This document shows positions 1 to 8,721 of a stretch of DNA of 64,000 bases, in pieces. The first letter of the stretch is position 1. Every line of letters starts with the position of its first letter. Location of the stretch: NCBI GenBank assembly GCA_019753285.1, contig JAIELD010000051.1, forward strand, positions 1-64,000, written 5' to 3'. The notes under the pieces were generated by a model. It saw only the letters and a list, made by a program, of their open reading frames with translations, did not search any database and was not told the DNA's origin. Made by a program: the position numbers and the translations under genes. Origin of the DNA: Beijerinckiaceae bacterium (lineage in GTDB: Bacteria > Pseudomonadota > Alphaproteobacteria > Rhizobiales > Beijerinckiaceae).

Positions 1-650
1 AGTCGGCGCAGCGCCTCGTCCTTCTTGCCGCCGACATCCGCCATCAGGCCGGTGAGGTAGTTCCGGATGTCGTTGAGCGCCGGCTCCTGCAGCTTGTCCG
101 CGAGGGCGAGCGCCTTGGTGAGCCGGCCATTGCCCACCTCGGTCCACGCAGTAAGGAGCGTCGCTGTCGGGTCGGAGTTGCGGTATTTGCCGGCCGCCAG
201 CGCAAGATGCGCGCGCGCCTTGTCGAACTGCTTCATCTGAAGGTTCCGCACGGCCATTGCGAGGTTGGGCAAGGCCACCTTCTCGTCGATCGCCAGCATC
301 GTCCGCGCATATCTGAACGCTTCGGGCATGTTTCCATCGGCGAGTTGCGCCAAGAAGCCGCGTTCGAGAAGCTCTGCGTTGCGGCGGTCGGTCTTCAGCG
401 CCTCGGTGTAGAATTTGGCGGCTGGCGTGATGTCCTGTTTGGCGCCGGCCACGATCGCCGCGAGGTAGTTGCCCGAGGCTGTCTCTCCCGCTTCAAACGG
501 ATCGGCAGGTGTCGCCACCGTCCTGCTGCCATTGGTCCGCGCGTGGAGCGGGGCAGCGGAGGCGGCCAGGATGACGGCCGCAAGGATGAGCCCTCCTCGA
601 CCCCTGCGTCGATGCTGTGGCCGCGCTGCGGAGGACCGGTTGTCGAGCAT
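1..650 (-). CDS. TPR-repeat protein, partial (C-terminus outside the window)
   Basis: The reading frame runs leftward out of the window, so only the N-terminal part is present. After an Arg-rich cytoplasmic start there is a hydrophobic stretch (LILAAVILAASAAPLHA) that looks like a signal peptide or membrane anchor. It is followed by helical-pair sequence typical of tetratricopeptide repeats (for example NYLAAIVAGAKQD and KFYTEALKTDRRNAELLERG). An ATG at 650 preceded by GAGAG at good spacing is the preferred start; an in-frame ATG at 689 would add 13 residues. The fold is clear but the partner is unknown, so no specific role is proposed. It is probably anchored to or exported across the inner membrane. 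Confidence 0.75.
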   Translation of the reverse strand, partial: MLDNRSSAARPQHRRRGRGGLILAAVILAASAAPLHARTNGSRTVATPADPFEAGETASGNYLAAIVAGAKQDITPAAKFYTEALKTDRRNAELLERGFLAQLADGNMPEAFRYARTMLAIDEKVALPNLAMAVRNLQMKQFDKARAHLALAAGKYRNSDPTATLLTAWTEVGNGRLTKALALADKLQEPALNDIRNYLTGLMADVGGKKDEALRR

Positions 651-689
651 CGCGTCCGGCTCTCGTTTGGTGTGTTGGGTGATGTGCAT

Positions 690-1078
690 ATCCGGATATC
701 GATCCCGTGGTTCGTTGATACGCAGGACAAGATCTCAACATCGCTGCTTTGGCGTGGTCGAACAACTGGATCGACCGCCGCTTCACGACACTTTGATACG
801 TGCATAGCCGCGATCGAGATGTTTTCCTAGTCCGTCGCGGCAGGGCCATCCAAGGAGTTGGATCGATGTCGTCAAGACGAAAGGAAATCGCTTTTCAAGC
901 CTCACGCAACCGCAAGCGGCCAATCCGCGGCGCAAGGCAGGTCGCCGACGGCGATAAATCAAAAAACCGCGTCGGACGGGCGTTTTCCGGTCGAACGGAC
1001 GAGGCAACCCGATCAAGCCGATGGAAAAAGCCCCTTCGCCACCTGGATTTCGTCCTTGGCCGGCCCTTCTCATCATAT
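690..1078. other. intergenic region, no gene recognised
   Basis: This stretch separates the leftward TPR gene from the rightward chemoreceptor. The chemoreceptor frame stays open upstream of its likely start, but the extension has no hydrophobic or conserved character and reads as noise. I see no RNA gene. It should hold the promoter of the TPR gene. Confidence 0.4.
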
Positions 1079-1094
1079 TTAACGGACTGTTCAC
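1079..1094. promoter_or_regulatory. weak CtrA-like box upstream of the chemoreceptor
   Basis: TTAA, seven bases, then TTCAC: one mismatch to the Caulobacter-type consensus TTAA-N7-TTAAC. It lies about 48 bp before the chemoreceptor start. CtrA often controls motility and chemotaxis genes in Alphaproteobacteria, but a single mismatched site is weak evidence. Confidence 0.25.
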
Positions 1095-1141
1095 GTAACG
1101 GCACTATCGTGCAGCGAATTGAATCGAAGAAAGTGCGTGCA

Positions 1142-3199
1142 ATGGCCAAAAATCGTCCAGCAAAGATAGAAATGCGCAATATAAAGGCGATTGCTTCCAT
1201 TTTCAGCGTCATTTCGGTTGGGAAACGAATATTTGCCTTGTGCGCCATCTGCCTGGTGGCTTTGCTTGTCACCGGCTTCATGAGCTGGAGCATCAACGTC
1301 GAGCGTCAGACGGCTCAGCGGGAGGTCAGCGAGCTCAACGATCTCAATGATGCGCTCGCCGAATTCCGCGTCGCGGCGGCCAACACGCGCGCCGCTTTCT
1401 ACGAATATGTGAGCAAGCCGTTCGATGATCGCGCCGGCTCGCTCGAACGGTCGATCACGTCGAGCGAAATTCTGGTGTCCGCCAAGATCGCTTCGCTCCC
1501 TCAGGCCGATTTGCTGAAGGAGTCCCGCGAGCGGCTGCAGCGCCTCACGGGCTTGCAGAAGAAACAGGCGGAAGTGCTGTTTGAGTCGCAACGCAAACTC
1601 GGCTCGGTGACCGAGCGCCAGAACTGGTATGGCTCGTCCGGCGGCCTTGGCGCGATCGGCGAGCTCGCTCGCGCCGGCGAACAGCTCGAGGTGGCGGCCC
1701 GCAAGCATGCCGAGGCGCTGCCGACGCAGGAGGCGCTTCTGCTCAGCGCCAACGTACTTCGGTTGCGCACCAAGGAGGCCGACTTTGCCGTCACGCAGGA
1801 TAGCGGTGCCGAGGGCGATCTCGTCGCGGCGTCGGATCGCGTCGGCAAGGCGATTGCCAATCTGCGGTCGGGCGTGGACGAGCTGAAGCCGCTTTACGAA
1901 AATTACGTCGCCAAGTTCGAGAACTGGTCGCGGCTCATTCGCGAGCACTCGAACGAGATTGACAAGATGGATTCGTTCTACGCGCTCAGCCAGACACCGC
2001 TCAATGAGGCGAAATCCATCATCGCCAAGAAGCAGGCGGACGCGGTGGCCTTCCTCGACGAGCTGCGCGTGACGAGCGATCGCACGATGCTCGGCACGTT
2101 CGTTATCGCGGCGCTGGTTTCGGCGGTGTTCTCTGTCCTCATCGCCAAGAGCGTGACGAGCCCCCTGGCCGCTCTCCGCCAGATCATGAGCAAGGTCGCG
2201 GCCGGCGAGACGAATCTTGCCGTTCCCCACGCGACGGACAAGGACGAGATCGGCGAAATGGCGCGAGCGGTGGAGGTGTTCCGCGACACGGCCATCGAGC
2301 GCCAGCAGCTCGTCGCGACGCAGCTCAGCGAAGCGGAAAAGCGCGCCGGGCGCGGCCAGGAAGTGGAGCAGCAGATCCGCACCTTCGATCACAATATCGG
2401 CGAGACGCTGATCGCGCTGCGCAAGGCGGCCGAAAAGCTCGACAGCGCCGCGATTGGTCTCAAAACCGCGTCGAGCGAGGTGGATCGGCGCTGCTCGGAG
2501 GCGGGCGGCGCGGCGACCAGCACGGCCCAGCGCGTCACCGTCGTCGCCTCGGCGGCCGACCAGCTCGTCAACTCGATCCGCGAGATCTCCGAGCAGACCG
2601 CTCGTTCGTCGGGCGTGGCCGAGCGCGCCGACAAGCAGGCGGAAGAAACGATGACCCACATGACCGCGCTGGTGCAGTCGGTCGAGAAGATCGGCGAATT
2701 CACCGGGCTGATCGGCGCGATCGCATCGCAGACCAATCTCCTCGCGCTCAACGCGACGATCGAGGCGGCAAGGGCCGGGGATGCCGGCCGCGGCTTCGCG
2801 GTGGTTGCCTCGGAGGTCAAGAACCTTGCCTCGCAGACGGCCAACGCCACCGAGGAAATCTCCCGTCTGATCGGCGTCGTCCATCACTCCTCGACCGAGA
2901 GCATGAAGGCGGTCGGGTCGGTCTCGAACATCATCGCGGACATGCGTCACATCTCCGTGGCGCTCGCCTCCGCCATGCACGAGCAGGATGCCGGGATCGC
3001 CGAGATCGCCTCGAGCATGAACGTCCTTTCGGAGGAGGCGCGCATCGGCGCAACGGCGGTTGGCTCCGCCGAGCAGGCCGCGCGCTCTGCCGCCTCGATC
3101 GCGCAGCAGGTCGGCGAGCTTGCCAATCTGCTCGGCGACGCGACGGGCGACATCGACGGCAATGTGAGTGACTTCTTGGCAACAGTGCGCGCCGCATGA
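1142..3199 (+). CDS. methyl-accepting chemotaxis protein
   Basis: A 685-residue transmembrane chemoreceptor. TM1 is at about residues 30-50, a helical sensory domain at 51-315, TM2 at about 316-336 ([17 protein letters not shown]), then a HAMP domain and the cytoplasmic signalling coiled coil. The conserved hairpin tip that contacts CheA/CheW is at about 528-556 ([26 protein letters not shown]). The periplasmic domain is all-helical with no recognised ligand pocket. I chose the ATG at 1142 because a purine-rich GAAGAAAG sits about 8 bases upstream; the next ATG (1172) is also possible. No other che genes are nearby, so it is an orphan receptor. It lacks an obvious C-terminal NWETF-type tether for CheR/CheB. 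Confidence 0.93.
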   Translation: MAKNRPAKIEMRNIKAIASIFSVISVGKRIFALCAICLVALLVTGFMSWSINVERQTAQREVSELNDLNDALAEFRVAAANTRAAFYEYVSKPFDDRAGSLERSITSSEILVSAKIASLPQADLLKESRERLQRLTGLQKKQAEVLFESQRKLGSVTERQNWYGSSGGLGAIGELARAGEQLEVAARKHAEALPTQEALLLSANVLRLRTKEADFAVTQDSGAEGDLVAASDRVGKAIANLRSGVDELKPLYENYVAKFENWSRLIREHSNEIDKMDSFYALSQTPLNEAKSIIAKKQADAVAFLDELRVTSDRTMLGTFVIAALVSAVFSVLIAKSVTSPLAALRQIMSKVAAGETNLAVPHATDKDEIGEMARAVEVFRDTAIERQQLVATQLSEAEKRAGRGQEVEQQIRTFDHNIGETLIALRKAAEKLDSAAIGLKTASSEVDRRCSEAGGAATSTAQRVTVVASAADQLVNSIREISEQTARSSGVAERADKQAEETMTHMTALVQSVEKIGEFTGLIGAIASQTNLLALNATIEAARAGDAGRGFAVVASEVKNLASQTANATEEISRLIGVVHHSSTESMKAVGSVSNIIADMRHISVALASAMHEQDAGIAEIASSMNVLSEEARIGATAVGSAEQAARSAASIAQQVGELANLLGDATGDIDGNVSDFLATVRAA

Positions 3200-3295
3200 C
3201 GGCATTGTGGTCCGAACGCCGATTTCCATTATCGACAAAAGGTTGGAAATCGGGCAGCGCTAAGGTGCATATGCATGAGATTCCATGGAGTTCCT

Positions 3296-3409
3296 ATGAC
3301 CAAGATCGTCGCTAAAATCGTCCTCCTCACCCTGCTCGCCGGCGCTGCCGCCGGCTGTGCAACGACGCCCCCGCCTGCCGAGAAGGCCCCGGTCGTCCGC
3401 AAGGGTTGA
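3296..3409 (+). CDS. small lipoprotein (37 aa)
   Basis: A very short frame with a good ribosome site (GGAG) encodes MTKIVAKIVLLTLLAGAAAG followed by Cys. That is a lysine-containing n-region, a hydrophobic h-region and a plausible lipobox ending AAGC, and the mature peptide is only about 17 residues (CATTPPPAEKAPVVRKG). This resembles the mini-lipoproteins found in many proteobacteria, sometimes annotated as entericidin-like or simply small lipoproteins. A strong hairpin terminator follows within 35 bases, which supports a real, independently transcribed gene. The function is unknown. Confidence 0.7.
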   Translation: MTKIVAKIVLLTLLAGAAAGCATTPPPAEKAPVVRKG

Positions 3410-3440
3410 TCGCGTCCCGATCGGACACGATCGCGAACTG

Positions 3441-3472
3441 AAAAAGCCTGCCGCATGACGGCAGGCTTTTTT
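3441..3472. terminator. bidirectional Rho-independent terminator
   Basis: A 13-bp stem (AAAAAGCCTGCCG and its complement) with a CATGA loop and a run of T on one side and A on the other. It can end the small lipoprotein transcript rightward and the ETF-QO transcript leftward. Confidence 0.9.
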
Positions 3473-3524
3473 ATGTGCGATCGGCACCGCGGTTCAGCAC
3501 CATGGTGGCCGTTTGCCCGGCGTG

Positions 3525-5201
3525 TCACATCCCTACATAGTTGGGACCGCCGCCGCCTTCTGGAGCCACCCAGACGATGTTCTGCGACGGATCCTTGATG
3601 TCGCAGGTCTTGCAGTGCACGCAGTTCTGCGCGTTGATCACGAAGCGGGGGTTCATCTTGAGGCGCTCATCCTCGTAGACGACCTCGTAGACGCCGGCCG
3701 GACAGTAGAGCCGGGCCGGCTCGCCATAGAGCGGCAGGTTCACATCGACGGGCACCGACGGATCCTTCAGCTTCAGGTGGATCGGCTGGTCTTCCTCGTG
3801 ATTTGTATTCGAGACGAAGACGGAGGACAGTTTGTCGAAGGACAGCTTGCCGTCGGGCTTGGGGTAGACGATCGGCGTTACCTCCGCGATGGGCTTCAGC
3901 GTCTCGTAATCGGCCTTGCCGTGCTTCAGCGTGCCGAACAGGGAAATGCCGAGCAACTGGTTCATCCACATGTCGACCCCGCCGAGCGCAATGCCAGCCA
4001 TGGTGCCGAACTTCGACCAGAGGGGCTTGACGTTGCGCACGAGCCAGAGATCGCGGCCGATCGCCGAGCCGCGCCAGGCCTGCTCGTAGGAGAGCACCTC
4101 GTCATGCGCGCGGCCCTCGCCGATCGCCGCCACGATATGGTCAGCGGCGAGAATGCCGGAGAGCATGGCGTTGTGACTGCCCTTGATGCGAGGCAGGTTG
4201 ACGAAGCCAGCCGAGCAGCCGACGAGGCAGCCGCCGGGAAAGGTCAATTTCGGCACGGATTGGTAGCCACCCTCGGTGATGGCGCGCGCGCCGTAGGAGA
4301 GCCGCTTGCCGCCCTCGAAAACCTCGCTGATCGTCGGATGCGTCTTGAAGCGCTGGAATTCGTCGAACGGCGAAAGCGTCGGGTTCTTGTAGTTGAGGTG
4401 GATGACGAAGCCGACCGCGACGAGGTTGTCGCCATAATGATAAAGGAACGAGCCGCCGCCCGTATCCATGTCGAGCGGCCAGCCGAACGAGTGCTGCACG
4501 AGGCCGGGTTTGTGGTGCTCGGGCTTCACCTGCCAGACTTCCTTGAGGCCGATGCCGAATTTCTGCGGCTCGCGGCCCTTTGAGAGATCGAAGCGCTTGA
4601 TCAGCTCCTTGGAGAGCTGCCCGCGCGCCCCCTCGGCGAAGACGACGTATTTGCCATGCAGTTCGAGCCCGCGCGTGAAGCCTGACTTCATCTCGCCGCC
4701 GCGCGAGACGCCCATATCGCCGGTCGCGATACCGATCACTGTGCCGGCGTCGTCATAGATGATCTCGCTCGCTGCAAACCCTGGATAGATCTCGACGCCG
4801 AGCGCCTCCGCCTGCACCGCAAGCCAGCGGCAGAGGTCACCGAGCGAAATGATGTAATTGCCGTGGTTCGACATCAGCTTGGGCATGAGGGCGTTCGGCA
4901 GCCGGGCCGAGCCCGCCGGCCCGAGAAACAGGAAATGGTCGGCCGTCACTTCGGTCTTCACCGGGCAGGTCTCGTCCTGCCGCCATTCGGGCAGAAGCGT
5001 ATCGAGGCCGACCGGATCGATCACCGCACCGGAGAGGATATGCGCGCCGACTTCAGAGCCCTTCTCGACGAGCACGACGGAAATCTCCGTATTGGCCTTC
5101 GCCGCAAGCTGCTTGATGCGGATCGCGGTCGCGAGTCCGGCCGGGCCGCCGCCCACCACGACGCAATCATACTCCATGCTTTCTCGTTGCGGCAGATCCA
5201 C
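3525..5201 (-). CDS. electron transfer flavoprotein-ubiquinone oxidoreductase
   Basis: This membrane-peripheral flavo-iron-sulfur enzyme passes electrons from reduced ETF, fed by acyl-CoA and related dehydrogenases, to ubiquinone. The N-terminal FAD Rossmann motif is VVVGGGPAGLATA. The C-terminus carries the single [4Fe-4S] cluster (YCPAGVYEV, then CVHCKTCDIKDP) and ends with the family's usual GGGGPNY signature. The GTG at 5201 is preferred: GGGGAG sits 7 bases upstream, and the resulting LPQRESMEYD N-terminus matches the family. Other in-frame starts are the ATGs at 5231 and 5177. No etfAB is in the window. A palindrome at 5237-5250, shared with the acyl-CoA dehydrogenase operon at 50-52 kb, sits just upstream. 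Confidence 0.95.
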   Translation of the reverse strand: MDLPQRESMEYDCVVVGGGPAGLATAIRIKQLAAKANTEISVVLVEKGSEVGAHILSGAVIDPVGLDTLLPEWRQDETCPVKTEVTADHFLFLGPAGSARLPNALMPKLMSNHGNYIISLGDLCRWLAVQAEALGVEIYPGFAASEIIYDDAGTVIGIATGDMGVSRGGEMKSGFTRGLELHGKYVVFAEGARGQLSKELIKRFDLSKGREPQKFGIGLKEVWQVKPEHHKPGLVQHSFGWPLDMDTGGGSFLYHYGDNLVAVGFVIHLNYKNPTLSPFDEFQRFKTHPTISEVFEGGKRLSYGARAITEGGYQSVPKLTFPGGCLVGCSAGFVNLPRIKGSHNAMLSGILAADHIVAAIGEGRAHDEVLSYEQAWRGSAIGRDLWLVRNVKPLWSKFGTMAGIALGGVDMWMNQLLGISLFGTLKHGKADYETLKPIAEVTPIVYPKPDGKLSFDKLSSVFVSNTNHEEDQPIHLKLKDPSVPVDVNLPLYGEPARLYCPAGVYEVVYEDERLKMNPRFVINAQNCVHCKTCDIKDPSQNIVWVAPEGGGGPNYVGM

Positions 5202-5505
5202 GGTTTCACTCCCCAGGTTCGCTCTGACCATTATTGGTTCATATGTGAACTATTATCTGAATTGCAAGCGTCATTTGCGCCGGGCACGAGCGCATTCGCG
5301 ACGGCGCCACTCAAAGCAATTAGGAGAAACGGCGTCAGGCGACAAGGCGGACTTGCGCCGCACGGGACGCAATTAGACCAAACGGGCCGGGAACCCGCTC
5401 GAATCCGGGAAGTTGTGCCGTGATAACCTGTCCCGCTTATCTTCACCGTTCGGCCATGCTAACCCTTCGCAGCAGATCGCCCTGGCGGCGAGAGGATGAA
5501 GCCCG
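5202..5505. other. divergent intergenic region between ETF-QO and uracil-DNA glycosylase
   Basis: It holds the two divergent promoters. The only clear element is the palindrome described separately at 5237-5250. The rest shows no RNA gene or convincing ORF. Confidence 0.5.
5237..5250. promoter_or_regulatory. palindromic operator candidate upstream of ETF-QO
   Basis: GTTCA-TATG-TGAAC, embedded in GGTTCATATGTGAACTATT. The same 19-bp block occurs with two changes, both in the spacer, at 52004-52022 upstream of an acyl-CoA dehydrogenase. It lies 36-49 bases before the ETF-QO start, where a repressor would block the promoter. The regulator is not identified; TetR or MarR families would fit the symmetry. 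Confidence 0.6.
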
Positions 5506-6471
5506 ATGAACGGCCTGGCGAGCGACGAAGACAAGATAGGGCTGGAGATCCTGCGCTGGTATGTCGAGGCGGGCGTCGACATGGCTATCGACGAGACGCC
5601 GCATGACAGACTCGCCGAAGGCCAAGCCGAGGCGAAGAAGAGCGATGCAGCGGGCAGTGCCGAGCCCGCTCCAAGCGCTAATCCTCCAAGCCCTGTTCCA
5701 AAGCCCGGTCCGCAGATCCGGCCTGATATTGCCGCCGATCCGGCGGATGATTACGAGCGCAAGGCTCGGGAGCGGGATGTGCGGGGGCAGATTTTCCAAC
5801 CGGCCGCGTATAGCTGGAGTGCTCCCGTGCCTGCCCACGCGACGAAACCGGACGAAGCCGTTTTGGAGGCTGCCCGCCTCGCAGCCTCGGCGGATACGCT
5901 CGAAGCGCTTCGTGGCGTCATGGAGCGCTTCGACGGCTGCGCCCTCAAGACGACCGCCACGCGGCTTGTGTTCGGGGATGGCGAAAAAGGCGCGCGCATC
6001 ATGATCGTCGGCGAGGCGCCCGGCCGCGACGAGGATCAGCAGGGCCTACCCTTCGTCGGTCGCGCTGGCCAGCTTCTCAATCGGATGCTTGCCTCGATCG
6101 ACCTCAAGCGCGGCGATGTCTATATCGCCAATGTCGTTCCCTGGCGGCCGCCCGGCAACCGCACGCCGACCACGAAGGAAACGGCGATCTGCAAGCCTTT
6201 CATCGAGCGCCAGATCGAGCTGGTGGAGCCTGAGATTCTCGTCTGCCTCGGAGGGCCGTCGTCGCAGACGCTGCTCAACCAGAAAACCGGTATCCTGAGC
6301 ATTCGCGGGCGCTGGTTCGATTATGCGTGCGGCGCTCGCTCGATCAAGGCGATTCCGAGCCTCCATCCGGCCTATCTGCTGCGCCAACCGTCGCAAAAGC
6401 GGCTCGCCTGGCGCGATCTCCTCGCGATCCGCGGCAGGCTCGACAGGAGAGCGCAGGATGACGGCAAATGA
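5506..6471 (+). CDS. uracil-DNA glycosylase, family 4-like
   Basis: This enzyme removes uracil from DNA to start base excision repair. Residues 1-130 are a variable linker. The catalytic domain follows with motif A GEAPGRDED, then GLPFVGRAG, the loop NVVPWRPPGNRTP and the C-terminal motif SLHPAYLLR. Classical family 4 enzymes bind a [4Fe-4S] cluster through four Cys: a CxxC, the Cys in a KCRPPGNR-type motif, and one in the following ExxxC. Here the CxxC reads CALK and the KCRPP position reads PWRPP, so only two ligands remain (CALK and AICKPF) and a cluster is doubtful. The ATG at 5506 has GAGAGGA upstream. Confidence 0.9.
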   Translation: MNGLASDEDKIGLEILRWYVEAGVDMAIDETPHDRLAEGQAEAKKSDAAGSAEPAPSANPPSPVPKPGPQIRPDIAADPADDYERKARERDVRGQIFQPAAYSWSAPVPAHATKPDEAVLEAARLAASADTLEALRGVMERFDGCALKTTATRLVFGDGEKGARIMIVGEAPGRDEDQQGLPFVGRAGQLLNRMLASIDLKRGDVYIANVVPWRPPGNRTPTTKETAICKPFIERQIELVEPEILVCLGGPSSQTLLNQKTGILSIRGRWFDYACGARSIKAIPSLHPAYLLRQPSQKRLAWRDLLAIRGRLDRRAQDDGK

Positions 6472-6578
6472 CGGTATGGTGCGAGGAAAAGCGCGCCTGC
6501 AAATGAGCGACGCTTGTCACGCTCCCGTGTAAGATGCACATCGGGTTCGAGCGTTTTTTTTGAAAGAAAGGGTGTCCC

Positions 6579-7502
6579 ATGCGCCTCGACGATATGGATC
6601 AATCCGACAACATCGAGGATCGCCGCGGCTCGGGTGGCGGTTTCGGCGGTGGCGGGGGCTTCAGCGGCGGCGGCATGTCGTTCGGCGGGGGCGGTGGGCT
6701 TGGCATCGGCACGCTCATCATCCTCGGACTGATCGGCTGGGCGACAGGCATCAATCCGCTGCTGCTCATCGGCGGGGCGGAGGCGATCAGCGGGCGTGTC
6801 GGCGGATCGGGCTATGAGCAGCCCGCTCGCCAGCAGCAGACGCGAACGAGCACCCCGCAGGATGAAATCGGCGTTTTCGTCAGCCGCATCCTGAAATCGA
6901 ACGAGGATGTCTGGACCAAGGTGTTGCCGCAGCAGACCAACGTCTCCTTCACGCGGCCGAAGCTGGTCCTGTTCAATGGCGCGACGCAGTCGGCCTGCGG
7001 TCGGGCCGAATCGGCCACCGGGCCGTTCTACTGCCCCGGCGATCAGAAGGTCTATCTCGACACCTCCTTCTTCGACGAGATGACGCGGCGCTTCGGCGGC
7101 GGCGGCAAGTTCGCCGACGCCTATGTGGTGTCACACGAAATCGGTCATCATGTCGAAAACCTGCTTGGCATCCTCGGCAAGGTCAACGCGCAGCAGCGCA
7201 GGGTCGATGAGCGCACGGCGAACCAGCTCTCGGTGCGGGTCGAGCTGATGGCAGACTGCCTCGGCGGCGTATGGGCCTATCATTCACGCGACCGGCTGCA
7301 GATCGACGACGGAGACATCGAGCAGGCGCTGCGCACTGCGAGCGCGATCGGGGACGATCGTCTGCAGAAGCTTGGCCGTGGCCGCGTCGTGCCTGACAGC
7401 TTCACCCATGGTTCGTCCGAGCAACGCCAGAGGTGGTTCTCGCGCGGCTGGACGGCGGGCGACATCAACCAGTGCAACACCTTCCAGGCGCAGCAGCTCT
7501 AG
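6579..7502 (+). CDS. YpfJ-family neutral zinc metallopeptidase
   Basis: A 307-residue member of the YpfJ putative neutral zinc metallopeptidase family. It has a Gly-rich N-terminus (residues 18-44), one membrane helix (about 44-66) and a peptidase domain with the zinc motif HEIGHH at 186-191. RVELMADCLGG supplies the likely downstream acidic ligand. Two Cys pairs (140/152 and near the C-terminus) suggest an extracytoplasmic domain. RBS-like AAGAAAG precedes the ATG. The substrate is unknown across the family. Its stop codon overlaps that of the convergent DUF2336 gene. Confidence 0.9.
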   Translation: MRLDDMDQSDNIEDRRGSGGGFGGGGGFSGGGMSFGGGGGLGIGTLIILGLIGWATGINPLLLIGGAEAISGRVGGSGYEQPARQQQTRTSTPQDEIGVFVSRILKSNEDVWTKVLPQQTNVSFTRPKLVLFNGATQSACGRAESATGPFYCPGDQKVYLDTSFFDEMTRRFGGGGKFADAYVVSHEIGHHVENLLGILGKVNAQQRRVDERTANQLSVRVELMADCLGGVWAYHSRDRLQIDDGDIEQALRTASAIGDDRLQKLGRGRVVPDSFTHGSSEQRQRWFSRGWTAGDINQCNTFQAQQL

Positions 7503-8554
7503 CCGGCGGCGTCCGGAGTCTCGAACGAGAATTCGGGCAGCACGAGCCCGCTCGCCTGCATGTCGCCGGCGCAGCGGGAAACGATATCGCGCGCCATCTC
7601 CCTGCTGTACCGCGCAAAGGCGTCATAAGCCCCGCGCATGTCCTTCGAGTGCCGGCATTCGAGCCGCTGGCGCAGATTGAGCATGGGCAGAACGATCCTG
7701 GCGCTGGCGCCGGCCGCGAACAGCGCGAGGGCGGCTGCATGATCCATGCGGCCACAGAGCAGGTTCATGCTGCAGGCGAGCGGAATGCGCAGCTGATCCG
7801 CAACGACCTCGGAGATCTCCGAAATGCGCGCATCCTCGCAGAGCCGCACGATCGTATCGTCGATGTCGCGTGAGGGATCGACGCCGCTGCCATTATAGAC
7901 TTCACGTTCGATGGCGAGATCGTTCGCCGCCGTGGCGGTGTCGATCGATGCGCCGGCAACGAACAGCCTAACCTTCTGCTCGAGGTTGAGGAACGGCAGC
8001 AGCCGCATGCTGAGCGGTTCGGGCATGTCCGGGCGGCTGATCAGGTTCTCCTTGATGCGGCGGTCGCCCGGCGCAAGCTCGATCAGGGTCGTGAGGCTCG
8101 AGCGGGCAAATCGCGCCGATGGGTTGGCGGTCACTCGGGCCAGAACGTCGCCATTGCCGCGAAAGATGAGGATCGCCGTCTGACGTTCGTCGAGGTCGGG
8201 CTCGTCCGCGGCGCGCAGAAGGTGCTCCATCGATGCAAAGCGCAGCGTTTCGACATCGACCCGGAAGCCAGCTTGTGTTGCAGACTGACTCGGTTCGGCG
8301 AGCCGCTCGATGGATCGGGGGAAAAGATGAGCGAGGGGGACAAGATCGGCGTGAGCGAGACTCTTGTCGGCGGGATCGAGCTGCGCGCAGAGGAGCGATA
8401 GCGCTGCATCGAGTTGCGGCGCGCTCTTCGCGAGGCCTTCGGCCTCGCTCACCTGCAGAAGCTGCATGATCGAGCCAAGCGTCGCCCTTGCGGCCGATCC
8501 GCCGTTCAAGCCGAGCGCTCGCGCACTATCCGTTGCCGATGCCATTGATTGCAT
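7499..8554 (-). CDS. DUF2336 domain protein
   Basis: A 351-residue, entirely soluble, all-helical protein rich in short Leu/Ala helices, matching the DUF2336 family common in Rhizobiales and Caulobacterales. It contains repeat-like blocks such as SSLTTLIELAPGDRRIKENLISRPDMPEPLSMRL split over two helices, reminiscent of HEAT-type repeats. No catalytic motif is seen. The start at 8554 is chosen because AGGAAAG lies 4 bases upstream; an ATG at 8575 is further out without a good site. Members are often found near signalling or cell-cycle genes, but the neighbours here do not define a function. Confidence 0.85.
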   Translation of the reverse strand: MQSMASATDSARALGLNGGSAARATLGSIMQLLQVSEAEGLAKSAPQLDAALSLLCAQLDPADKSLAHADLVPLAHLFPRSIERLAEPSQSATQAGFRVDVETLRFASMEHLLRAADEPDLDERQTAILIFRGNGDVLARVTANPSARFARSSLTTLIELAPGDRRIKENLISRPDMPEPLSMRLLPFLNLEQKVRLFVAGASIDTATAANDLAIEREVYNGSGVDPSRDIDDTIVRLCEDARISEISEVVADQLRIPLACSMNLLCGRMDHAAALALFAAGASARIVLPMLNLRQRLECRHSKDMRGAYDAFARYSREMARDIVSRCAGDMQASGLVLPEFSFETPDAAG

Positions 8555-8721
8555 ATGTCTTTCCTGCGCGGGCATCGTTTCGCAATAGTTTTAAATGCAG
8601 ATAAAAATCCCCAGGCGCGAACGGCCCGCGTCGTTGTTACGTTGCGTTATGCTTGCCAAAACCTTTACGTCCGCGGCAGATCGGCATTTCCTCCGCGCAA
8701 AGCAAAAGGACGCCCTCGCTC

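Noticed and set aside
800-1141. N-terminal extension of the chemoreceptor frame
   Set aside because: No ribosome site, basic low-complexity composition and no similarity to receptor N-termini; the membrane helix follows normally after the ATG at 1142.
1091-3238. 715-codon leftward frame opposite the chemoreceptor
   Set aside because: Antisense shadow of a GC-rich gene; Arg/Gly/Asp-rich composition with no domain, and the sense strand encodes an unmistakable chemoreceptor.
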